Shown here piece after piece: positions 52,341 through 60,125 of a stretch of 64,000 nt of DNA (within the stretch, counting starts at the first letter, position 1; the number at the start of each line of letters is the position of its first letter). Under the pieces are notes generated by a model. That model searched no databases and was not told where the DNA came from. It was given only the letters and a program-made list of their open reading frames with translations. Source of the stretch: Pseudomaricurvus alcaniphilus (lineage in GTDB: Bacteria > Pseudomonadota > Gammaproteobacteria > Pseudomonadales > Cellvibrionaceae); contig NZ_JAAOIX010000001.1 in the NCBI RefSeq assembly GCF_011440395.1, forward strand, positions 186,001 to 250,000, read 5' to 3'. A program made the position numbers and the translations under genes.

Positions 52341-52673
52341 CTAGCGGTAGACGATCCCAATTCCCTCGACTTTGGACAGGTCAACACTGACCGCGCCCTC
52401 AGGGGTGTTAGTACCCCGGTAGGTATAGAGTTTGCGCTTGCCCTGCGCACCATCTGAGGCGAAATCGGTTTTTAATTGCTCCAGGTTGCCATAGCGACGA
52501 TCATACTGAATCTGGTGGCTGGCACCGGAGCGAAAGTAGATGGTCATACTGGCATCGTCCTTGGCCAGCGCCGCAAAAGCCGCCTCGCGCCGGGCGGATT
52601 CATCCGCCTGGCTACTGGCAACGATGCCGGTACAGAACAATAACACCAGTACTCTACTCAGGTTGGTCGGCAT
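52341..52673 (-). CDS. Small secreted protein of unknown function
   Basis: A 110-residue protein with an N-terminal signal peptide (PTNLSRVLVLLFCTGIVASSQA) and AAGGAG ahead of the ATG at 52671-52673. The mature part is a small, charged beta-rich domain ending VEGIGIVYR. No family recognised. It lies 64 nt after the HlyD-like gene on the same strand and so may be the last gene of the glycan synthase operon, possibly a periplasmic accessory. Confidence 0.55.
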   Translation of the reverse strand: MPTNLSRVLVLLFCTGIVASSQADESARREAAFAALAKDDASMTIYFRSGASHQIQYDRRYGNLEQLKTDFASDGAQGKRKLYTYRGTNTPEGAVSVDLSKVEGIGIVYR

Positions 52674-52737
52674 AAACTCACTCCTTGCTTCTGTTTGCAA
52701 TTCCACGCTCGCGCAACCTGCGGTTTATGGATGAACA

Positions 52738-53766
52738 CTAGTTAAATATATTACCAATCCAGTTGGGCACCAGACCCTTGGCGACAACCTTGACCTTGGT
52801 GTAGGTAGCCGGTACTTCCTGGTCGGGCAAAATTTCGACTCGCAACACTTGCGATCGTTCCTGGGGCCGAAAAGCGCGCTGGAATTCCAGCGGCAGGCGC
52901 GCCGAGATCGGGAATATCTGTGCCACCTTGCCCTGCAGGGTTTTAAGGCCGTATTTAATACTGACTTCAGCACCCACATCGGCCACGTACACCGAACCCG
53001 GGGTCACATAGGCCAGAATGTAGGGGCCTCCTGACAGCAGCTCCAGCAGCGGTTCGCCGCTTTTTACCACGCTGCCCTTGTTGACGTGTACCTCGGACAC
53101 AGTCACCGCCTCCGGTGCCAGCACCACACCATCGGCGTAGGCGGCATTGAGTCGTTGCATGCTCTCCTGCAGGTTGGCATCAATGGCCTGCAAGGTACGA
53201 GTCTCCAGGGCGATATTGCCCCCTTCGCCGCGCAGCTTTTCATAGGTCATGCGGCTATCAAATTCGTCTTCCAGGTATTCGGATATCTTGCGTGTATCCA
53301 CCAATCCACGCGCCGCCGCCCGCTCTTCGGTGGAGCGCAACTGGCCCATCTTCTCGACCCGCTCTTGCGCCAGCGGCAACACGGTTTTCAGCTGTGCCTG
53401 GCGACTTTGCAACTCGGCAATGCGGCTGCGGATCTCGGCGCTTTTGATCGACAGGTCACCCAGGTTTTGCAACACATCCACGGAGTTCAATTGCACCAGC
53501 AGGTCGCCACCCTGCAGCTGGTCTCCCACTTCCACCTTGAGGTTTTCCACGGTCGCGGTATAGCTCACCGCCATGGTGTGCACATCGCGCGTGACCATAC
53601 CTTCGGCGCGAAAAAAGAAATACTTGCCGAACAGTGTGTCCAACAGCCACAGCAGTAGACACCCCACCAGAATCAGGTAGACCCAGCGACCGACGGTACC
53701 GCGACTGCCGCGGGATTCCGACTGCAGGTTGTCGACCCGCTGCTTGTTTCTCAGACTGCTTATCAA
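52738..53766 (-). CDS. HlyD-like membrane-fusion protein of a glycan synthase operon
   Basis: A 342-residue periplasmic protein. One membrane helix (about 27-47) is followed by a lipoyl-like hairpin domain (VENLKVEVGDQLQGGDLLVQLNSVDV), a long coiled-coil (about 110-215) and a second beta-barrel half (VVLAPEAVTVSEVHVNKGSVVKSGEPLLEL). It starts with TTG, overlapping the glycosyltransferase stop as TTGA. The layout resembles the periplasmic part of Alg44 or HlyD-type adaptors, but no PilZ domain is present. It probably links the synthase to the periplasm. No outer-membrane partner is seen. Confidence 0.8.
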   Translation of the reverse strand: MISSLRNKQRVDNLQSESRGSRGTVGRWVYLILVGCLLLWLLDTLFGKYFFFRAEGMVTRDVHTMAVSYTATVENLKVEVGDQLQGGDLLVQLNSVDVLQNLGDLSIKSAEIRSRIAELQSRQAQLKTVLPLAQERVEKMGQLRSTEERAAARGLVDTRKISEYLEDEFDSRMTYEKLRGEGGNIALETRTLQAIDANLQESMQRLNAAYADGVVLAPEAVTVSEVHVNKGSVVKSGEPLLELLSGGPYILAYVTPGSVYVADVGAEVSIKYGLKTLQGKVAQIFPISARLPLEFQRAFRPQERSQVLRVEILPDQEVPATYTKVKVVAKGLVPNWIGNIFN

Positions 53767-55025
53767 AACCGCTCCAACACTTGTTTTACTTTAACCGGCA
53801 CAAACGTATCCTTGAACGAGCGCCGGAAAATCAGCTCGTCCAGGTAGGCAAAAAATCTCACGCCGCGGGCAACATAGCTTTCAAACACCGTGCTGGCGAG
53901 CAAATAGATCCCCAGTCTTTCCGGCTCCCGGGCCCGGTAAATGAGGCACATCAGGGCAAAGGTCAGCATGTCTTCGATCAAATAGACCAGTGTAATGGTG
54001 CCCACCACATAGAATGCCGACTCACCCATCTGGTAAAACAACCAGAACAGGTAAGTGAAAAAGCTGAGGGTCAACACCACCTGGAAAAACAGCACATTGC
54101 TGAGCGCGATCACATCCCTGCCCCTGAAACCGTCCCAGCCGGGATTGTAAGCGGAGCGGAACTTACGCAATTTATAGCGGATTACGCTGCGGTTCCAGCG
54201 CATGCGCTGCTTGATATAAGCCGCAGTGGTCACCGGCACCTTGGTGGCGGCCCAGGCGTCGTGGGCAAAATTGATACGCCAACCGGCACGGCGCAACTTG
54301 TTGGTGACGTTGCCGTCGTCACCTGGGCCCACGTCCCAGCCACCCACCGCCAGCAGCGCCTCTTTGCGAAAAGCTCCGAAGGCACCGGACACAATGGTCA
54401 GGATGCCCATCATCGAGGTAAAGCGCCGCCCCATGGAAATACTCATCAGGTATTCCATCGCCTGCAACCGAGTCACCAGGTTGTACTCACCATTGCGCGG
54501 GTAGAGATTACCTGCCACCGCACCAGTCTGGGGATCAGCAAAACGGCTGACCAAACGCTCGACCGCGTCGCGATCAAAGGAGGTGTCCATATCCGCACAA
54601 ATAACGATCTCGTTTTTACAGAAGCCGAGGCCCAGGTTCAGTGCCGCGGCCTTGCCGCCGCGAATACCGCTGGACACAAACACGTCGATTAACCCCTGCT
54701 GGCGCAAGCGCTTGGCCACCGCTGCGGTGTCATCGGCCGAGCCGTCGTCCACCACAACGATTTGCACCTCGCCCTTGTGGGTCTGCTCCGCCAGTGACAT
54801 CACACTGCGCTGCAGGCCGTCCGCTTCATTGTGACCGACCAACAGAAAACTGACCGGCAGGTTCAGCGGCGGATACTTGTTCTTGCGCTCTACCACCAGC
54901 GAAATCATGATCGCCAGCAGGCTGAGCAGGTAGCGCGGCACGTCGAAGATGATGAAGTACCAGAACATGTAGAAGAAGGAGTCGAAATCCAGTTGCTGGA
55001 TAATATCGACGATATCAGCCAGCAT
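53763..55025 (-). CDS. Processive family 2 glycosyltransferase, membrane
   Basis: A 420-residue synthase of the cellulose/hyaluronan/PgaC type. Two helices (about 15-45) precede the catalytic GT-A domain; all signatures of processive enzymes are intact: VVDDGS (91-96), DMD (145-147), GDD (235-237, in place of TED or GDD bases), and QRMRW (273-277). Further helices lie at about 315-395. It should build a polysaccharide from a UDP- or GDP-sugar and thread it across the inner membrane. The sugar is unknown. It is shorter than BcsA and has no PilZ domain. Its ATG overlaps the previous stop as TGATG. Confidence 0.85.
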   Translation of the reverse strand: MLADIVDIIQQLDFDSFFYMFWYFIIFDVPRYLLSLLAIMISLVVERKNKYPPLNLPVSFLLVGHNEADGLQRSVMSLAEQTHKGEVQIVVVDDGSADDTAAVAKRLRQQGLIDVFVSSGIRGGKAAALNLGLGFCKNEIVICADMDTSFDRDAVERLVSRFADPQTGAVAGNLYPRNGEYNLVTRLQAMEYLMSISMGRRFTSMMGILTIVSGAFGAFRKEALLAVGGWDVGPGDDGNVTNKLRRAGWRINFAHDAWAATKVPVTTAAYIKQRMRWNRSVIRYKLRKFRSAYNPGWDGFRGRDVIALSNVLFFQVVLTLSFFTYLFWLFYQMGESAFYVVGTITLVYLIEDMLTFALMCLIYRAREPERLGIYLLASTVFESYVARGVRFFAYLDELIFRRSFKDTFVPVKVKQVLERF

Positions 55026-56326
55026 CAGCCCAGCGTCCTCAGCAATTGCGCCAGCTTATCCCGTGGGTAGCGCTCAATGGTTAAATCCAGCGGCAGGGAA
55101 ATGCGCTTGCTGGTTTCCTGCTGCAAGCGCTGTTCGACGATTTGCAAATTGTCGGCTTCGGTCTCGGCCAGCAATAAATAAATGGTTTGCTCGCGGGCAC
55201 TGACCAGATCGGTATTGCGCACTATCTGGGCGATGATTTCCCCCAACAATAAAAACGCACTGGCCAGGTTGGACACCCCGAAGCGGTCACGCAACTCCTC
55301 GAAGTTGTTGATGTGTATGGCGCAAGCGCACAGCGGCCGCTCAAAGCGTTCGGCGATTTTCAGCAGCTGCGCGGTGGTCACCACAAACTCGCCGATGGAG
55401 CAGATGCCGACACTTTTGCTCAACAGGGTTTGCACCGAGTTGTGCGGTAACAGGCCCGCTTGCAACGCCGCGACACCGCTGGGCGAGAGTTCGTAGTTAT
55501 ACCACTCCCGCGTGGCCAGGCTCGCCGCATCCGCATGCTGGGAACAATCATTGCAAATAAAACCAATGGCCGGGTCGTTGGATACTTCACCGCAAGCACC
55601 ACAGCTGTGCACCGCTTTGGGCTTGTCGTAATCGACACCGTAGTGGCGCAATTCCTTCTGGCACTTGGGACATTCCAGGTGATCTTGCTGGCGGAACGCG
55701 GTCTCGATGCCCTGGTAACCACAGCGGTAGTGATGCACCAGGCTGACGTCGTTGAGGTCACTGCTGCGGCAACTGCTGCACTCTTCCCGCACGTGCATGC
55801 GCGACGAGCCACAGTTTTCGCAAAAATAGAGACGATCAAAATGCTGGCGCTCCAGCAGGCCGCCACTGGCCAGGTCTTCCAGCAAGCGTCGCTGCTTGGG
55901 GATGGCTGCCAACAGTGGATACTCGACCAACTCCGCCAAAGCCGGCGCCCGGGATGCGGTTAAGCCGGTATTGCGGCTGTGGGCCAGGCCGAGAATCGCC
56001 AGGCTTGGGTAGTCGGAGCTGTTGCGAATATCGATGGCGGCCACAGCGACGCAGAGAGGCTGCAGCGCTTGCGCGGCACTGGTGAATGCTTCCAGGGACG
56101 GCTTGCTGGCGCGAAAATCCGCCCGCGGCCAGCGTCGACCGGTAAAGTTGGCGATGGGTGTCAACAGGCGGCGGTTGTCCAGCAACTGCTCGCCCAGGCG
56201 ATTGATATTGGTGCCCGGCAACAGGCAAACAATATCAAAGTTGTCCTGTGGATCCGTGGTGTAGTCGAGTTCCTTCAGAAACGTCCATTTCGCCAACTCG
56301 TACCCTGTAACAAAATAACGTGTCAT
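55025..56326 (-). CDS. TackOD1-like zinc-ribbon protein with degenerate GGDEF domain
   Basis: A 433-residue cytoplasmic protein. An N-terminal domain of unknown fold (about 1-150) is followed by eleven Cys (169, 172, 183, 186, 202, 219, 222, 242, 245, 258, 261) in CxxC pairs, resembling the TackOD1 zinc-binding domain. The end (about 305-425) has the GGDEF fold pattern (RPLCACAIHINNFEELRDRFG; NTDLVSAREQTIYLLLAETE), but the catalytic GGDEF is replaced by AREQT, so no cyclase activity is expected. It starts the synthase operon and probably senses a signal for it. The start is uncertain: ATG at 56324-56326, or TTG at 56395. Confidence 0.75.
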   Translation of the reverse strand: MTRYFVTGYELAKWTFLKELDYTTDPQDNFDIVCLLPGTNINRLGEQLLDNRRLLTPIANFTGRRWPRADFRASKPSLEAFTSAAQALQPLCVAVAAIDIRNSSDYPSLAILGLAHSRNTGLTASRAPALAELVEYPLLAAIPKQRRLLEDLASGGLLERQHFDRLYFCENCGSSRMHVREECSSCRSSDLNDVSLVHHYRCGYQGIETAFRQQDHLECPKCQKELRHYGVDYDKPKAVHSCGACGEVSNDPAIGFICNDCSQHADAASLATREWYNYELSPSGVAALQAGLLPHNSVQTLLSKSVGICSIGEFVVTTAQLLKIAERFERPLCACAIHINNFEELRDRFGVSNLASAFLLLGEIIAQIVRNTDLVSAREQTIYLLLAETEADNLQIVEQRLQQETSKRISLPLDLTIERYPRDKLAQLLRTLG

Positions 56327-56814
56327 AGTGGAAATATTTGCCTGTTCGTATGTCAATAAGGTTAGTCGATCGTCGCTGAGCAACTTCAGCAGCAACTACA
56401 GCAGCACCTTCAGCTGCAACTACAGCAGCAACCACAACAAGCGCCGCAATCGGCCCCATCGCGGCAATTGAGCGCGCAGCGGCAGTGACAAAAGTTCCCG
56501 ATCGACAGATAACATGATTTAGCCAACCGAACACGACCCCGCTTGGCTCTCGCCCAAAAACCCGGGGAGCATGCCCCCACTTTTGTTTCAGTGCAACTTT
56601 CTATTTTTAGCAGTTGTCCCCCCAGCCCCGCCAATCGCAGTTCGAGCAGCGTTCCCGGCAAAGGGTTTTCAAACTTATCCCGGCGACTCCCCGGCGGAGA
56701 CAGGATACTATGGGCTTACAATGCCCACAAAGACACTATACGCCAATAACAACAGGCACTTACAAATACAGACGCCAATAACAACAGTCGCCCCCAAACT
56801 GGCAGCCGCAAACC
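56327..56814. other. Divergent region between the synthase operon and the ABC cluster
   Basis: About 490 nt without a convincing gene. It holds a two-unit 24-nt repeat, and a TTGACA-like box on the minus strand (56351-56356) close to the synthase operon, but I could not pair it with a good -10 box. Confidence 0.5.
56384..56431. repeat. Two 24-nt tandem repeats
   Basis: Two adjacent copies, 56384-56407 and 56408-56431, starting CTTCAGC and differing at two positions. They lie just upstream of the TackOD1-like gene, within the region that an alternative TTG start would translate. Confidence 0.75.
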
Positions 56815-57528
56815 ATGACGTCAACATTTGCTAACAGCATCCGCCTGCGCAACCTGACCCGGGAATTTCGTGAGGGCCAGCGGCTGCGCCGCGTGCTCGA
56901 CCACATCAGCGCCGACATAGCCGCTGGTGAATCCGTCGCCATCCGCGGCCGCAGCGGCTCCGGCAAGTCCACCCTGCTCAACCTGGTCGGCGCTATTGAC
57001 GCTGCCGATAACGGCGAGATCTGTGTTGCCGGCATGGAACTCAGCGGCTTGCCAGAGCGGCAGCGCACCCTGTTTCGACGCCGCCACATCGGCTTCGTCT
57101 ACCAGGCTTTCAACCTGCTGCCGACCCTCAATGTTGGCGACAATATCCGCCTGGTGCTGGAACTCAACGGGGTCGCGGCGCGGTCGGCCAACCTGCGAGT
57201 CAAAGAGCTGCTGGCGGCAGTGGGGTTGGCCGATCGGGCCAGCAGCTTGCCGGACCAGCTCTCTGGCGGCGAACAACAGCGAGTCGCCATCGCCCGGGCG
57301 CTGAGCCACCGGCCCGCCGTGCTCCTGGCCGACGAACCCACTGGCAACCTGGACGACGACAGCGCCAAAATAGTGCTCGAGCTGCTCCAAAGCCTGCGCC
57401 AAACCACCGGCACCACCCTGCTGATCGCCACCCACAGTGAGCGCATCTCGTCGTTCTGCGATCGCGCCCTGGAGCTGGAACAAGGCCGCCTGCGACCAGT
57501 CGCCAGCAGCGAGCCCGCGTCCCCGTGA
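56815..57528 (+). CDS. ABC transporter ATP-binding protein (YbbA/LolD-like)
   Basis: A 237-residue ATPase of the MacB/LolD/YbbA type. Walker A is GRSGSGKST (about 45-53), the signature is LSGGEQQR, and Walker B is LLADEPTGNLD. It powers a mechanotransmission-type ABC exporter, not a conventional importer. Its TGA overlaps the GTG of the permease gene. Together with the permease and the attH-like gene it matches the AttEFGH type of cluster. Confidence 0.92.
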   Translation: MTSTFANSIRLRNLTREFREGQRLRRVLDHISADIAAGESVAIRGRSGSGKSTLLNLVGAIDAADNGEICVAGMELSGLPERQRTLFRRRHIGFVYQAFNLLPTLNVGDNIRLVLELNGVAARSANLRVKELLAAVGLADRASSLPDQLSGGEQQRVAIARALSHRPAVLLADEPTGNLDDDSAKIVLELLQSLRQTTGTTLLIATHSERISSFCDRALELEQGRLRPVASSEPASP

Positions 57529-60047
57529 GCGCCCTGCTGCGCGCCAATATCGGTTTCCTGCTGCGCCACCCCTGGCAGCTGGCCCTGTCACTGCTCGGGG
57601 TCGGGATCGGGGTGGCGGTGATCGTCGCCATCGACCTGGCCAACGCCAGCGCCAAGCAGTCGTTCCTGTTATCCATGGATGCCATTAGCGGTGCGGCCAC
57701 CCACCAGCTTATTGGCGGGCCCGCCGGTATTGACGAACAATTCTATGTGACCCTGCGGGTCGAGCACGGTCTGCAGGGCATCGCCCCGGTGGTGGAAGGC
57801 AGCGTCAGCGTTGGGGAGCACGAGCTGCAAGTGCTCGGCATCGACCCACTGGCCGAGCGACAACTACGGGATTTTACTCACCAGGTTGATGCGGTAGCGA
57901 CTTCCGGCGCCAACCGCAACCTGTTCCGGGACCTGCTCAGTGTGCCCGGCGCCGTGCTGATGTCGGCCAGCACCGCCAACCTGTTGCAGTTACAACCGGG
58001 CGACCATTTCGAGCTGCTCGCCGGCGGCCGGCGCTTCCCGGCCCACTTGCTGGGCACTTTCAAAGCCGACAGCGCTGCCGGTCTCGACAACTTAATCAGC
58101 ACCGACATTGCCACCGCCCAGGAATGGTTGCAGCGGCCGGGGCGACTGTCTCGCATCGACGTCCGCCTCGACCCGGATGACCCCGCCACCCTCCAGCAAT
58201 TGCAACAATGGTTGCCGGCGGACACCCGCCTGCTGTCGGCGGCGGGCCGAACTCGCTCCACCGCAGAGATGAGTGCCGCGTTTATGATCAACTTGCACGC
58301 CATGAGCCTGCTCGCCCTGCTGGTCGGGGTATTCCTGATATACAACGCCGTCAGCTTTTCCGTCCTGCAGCGGCGCCCACTGATCGGCGTGCTGCGGGCG
58401 CTGGGTGTGACCCGCGGCCAGATCCTGGCGCTGATATTGGCCGAAGCGACAATTATCGGCCTGCTGGCGACGGTTTGCGGGCTGTTCGCCGGCGCCTGGC
58501 TGGGCGAACAGCTGCTGCAACTGGTGACCCGCTCGATCAATGATTTCTACTATCGCGTCGCGGTCACCGAGGTGGCCATCCAAGTCAGCACCCTGGCGAA
58601 AGGTGCGGCTGCGGGGTTCGGAGCAACCCTGCTGGCCGCCCTTCTGCCCGCGCTCGAGGCGGCCTCCTACCCACCGCGCCTGACCCTGGCCCGCTCAACC
58701 CTGGAGCAGCAAGCCAGGCGCCTGGTACCGCTACTGGCCGCCGGCGGTGTTGGCGCCATGCTGGCGGCCGGCGCGGTGGTGCTGCTATCCCAGCGCAGCC
58801 TTGGCGCCGGCATCGCCGCGGTGCTGCTGCTGGTATTGGGCTTCGCCCTCTGCATTCCCCTGCTGGTGCAGCGCAGTTCGGCCCTGCTCGCGCCCCTGGC
58901 GGCGCGGTTGGGCGGGGTCTGGGCGCGGCTGGCGCTGGCGGGTATCGGTGCCAACCTGAGCCGCACAGGGGTTGCCACGGTCGCCCTGGCGGTGGCCGTA
59001 TCGGCCAGCGTCGGGGTCAGCGTCATGGTCCACAGTTTTCGCGGCTCGGTAGACCGCTGGCTGCTGCAGACCTTGCAGGCCGATATTTATTTGGGCGTGC
59101 GCGGCGGCGGGCTGGCGCCGCAATTGATCGAGGAGATCGCCGGGCTCGACGCCGTTGAGGCGATCAGCAGCAGCCGTCGCGTGCGGCTGGAGACCGAGCG
59201 GGGACAACTGCAAATCCAGGTACTGGATATGGCGCCGGGCAGTTATGCTGGCACAGTGCTGCTCGACGCCGACCCGGCAGCGGTGTGGGCCGATTTTGAG
59301 CAGCAGGATATGCTGCTGGTTTCCGAGCCCTTCGCCTGGCGCCAGCAGCTGGCAGCGGGTGACCGGTTGCGCCTGCCCACTGCCGCCGGTGAGATGGCCT
59401 TTCGGGTCGCCGCCACCTATCAAAGCTACCGGGTCGACGCTGGCACCGTGCTGATGAGCCGCGCCACCTACTCCCGCCACTTCGACGATCCGCTAATCGA
59501 CTCCATCGGTCTCTACCTCCGTGCGAACAGCGACCCGCAACTGATTACAGAAAAGCTGCAAGCCATCAGTGGCGGGCGCCAGCAGTTATTGATCAACTCG
59601 AACCAGGCCATTCGCACCCAATCGCTGCAAGTCTTCGATCGCACGTTTATCATCACTGACATTTTGTACTGGCTGGCCTTGGGAGTCGCTGTTATCGGCA
59701 TATTCAGTGCCCTGCTCGCCCTGCAGTTGGAACGAGCGCGGGAGTTTGGGGTGCTGCGAGCACTAGGCATGACACCCGCTCAACTCGGCCGGATGATCAG
59801 TTTGCAAAGCGCCAGCATCGGCCTGCTGGCCGGGTTGGCCGCCCTGCCCCTCGGCCTGGTGATGGCCTATGTCTTGATCGAGGTAATCAACCGGCGCGCC
59901 TTCGGCTGGCACATCCAGTTCTCCCTCGCCCCGCAGCTGTTGCTCTCTGCGCTGGCGCTGGCGCTGCTGGCCGCGCTGCTGGCCGGTCTCTATCCCGCCT
60001 GGCGCGCCGCCCGCAGCCAGCCGGCCACAGCCATGCGAGAGGAATAG
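57525..60047 (+). CDS. Large FtsX-type ABC permease (YbbP/AttFG-like)
   Basis: An 840-residue permease with two FtsX domains and about ten helices. Helices lie near residues 15-40, 245-360, 395-470 and 720-835, with two large periplasmic domains between them. This is the length of YbbP, while AttF and AttG may be separate proteins in other bacteria. It starts with GTG overlapping the ATPase stop. Its last codons are themselves the first unit of an 18-nt tandem array (ATGCGAGAGGAATAG). Substrate is unknown; lipoproteins, lipids or a peptide are possible. Confidence 0.88.
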   Translation: MSALLRANIGFLLRHPWQLALSLLGVGIGVAVIVAIDLANASAKQSFLLSMDAISGAATHQLIGGPAGIDEQFYVTLRVEHGLQGIAPVVEGSVSVGEHELQVLGIDPLAERQLRDFTHQVDAVATSGANRNLFRDLLSVPGAVLMSASTANLLQLQPGDHFELLAGGRRFPAHLLGTFKADSAAGLDNLISTDIATAQEWLQRPGRLSRIDVRLDPDDPATLQQLQQWLPADTRLLSAAGRTRSTAEMSAAFMINLHAMSLLALLVGVFLIYNAVSFSVLQRRPLIGVLRALGVTRGQILALILAEATIIGLLATVCGLFAGAWLGEQLLQLVTRSINDFYYRVAVTEVAIQVSTLAKGAAAGFGATLLAALLPALEAASYPPRLTLARSTLEQQARRLVPLLAAGGVGAMLAAGAVVLLSQRSLGAGIAAVLLLVLGFALCIPLLVQRSSALLAPLAARLGGVWARLALAGIGANLSRTGVATVALAVAVSASVGVSVMVHSFRGSVDRWLLQTLQADIYLGVRGGGLAPQLIEEIAGLDAVEAISSSRRVRLETERGQLQIQVLDMAPGSYAGTVLLDADPAAVWADFEQQDMLLVSEPFAWRQQLAAGDRLRLPTAAGEMAFRVAATYQSYRVDAGTVLMSRATYSRHFDDPLIDSIGLYLRANSDPQLITEKLQAISGGRQQLLINSNQAIRTQSLQVFDRTFIITDILYWLALGVAVIGIFSALLALQLERAREFGVLRALGMTPAQLGRMISLQSASIGLLAGLAALPLGLVMAYVLIEVINRRAFGWHIQFSLAPQLLLSALALALLAALLAGLYPAWRAARSQPATAMREE

Positions 60048-60125
60048 GCCATGCGAGAGGAATAGGCCATGCGAGAGGAATAAGCCATGAGGGAAAAATA
60101 AGCTATGGGCGCGGAATAAATCATG
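60033..60125 (+). repeat. 18-nt tandem array of minigenes between the permease and attH-like gene
   Basis: ATG codons occur at 60033, 60051, 60069, 60087, 60105 and 60123, exactly 18 nt apart, and each of the first five is followed by three codons and a stop: MREE (three times), MREK and MGAE. The first is the end of the permease gene and the sixth is the start of the attH-like gene. All are in one frame. The first three units are nearly identical; the last two have drifted. Confidence 0.95.

Noticed and set aside
55025-56326. Active diguanylate cyclase
   Set aside because: The GGDEF position reads AREQT, and no other cyclase site is seen.
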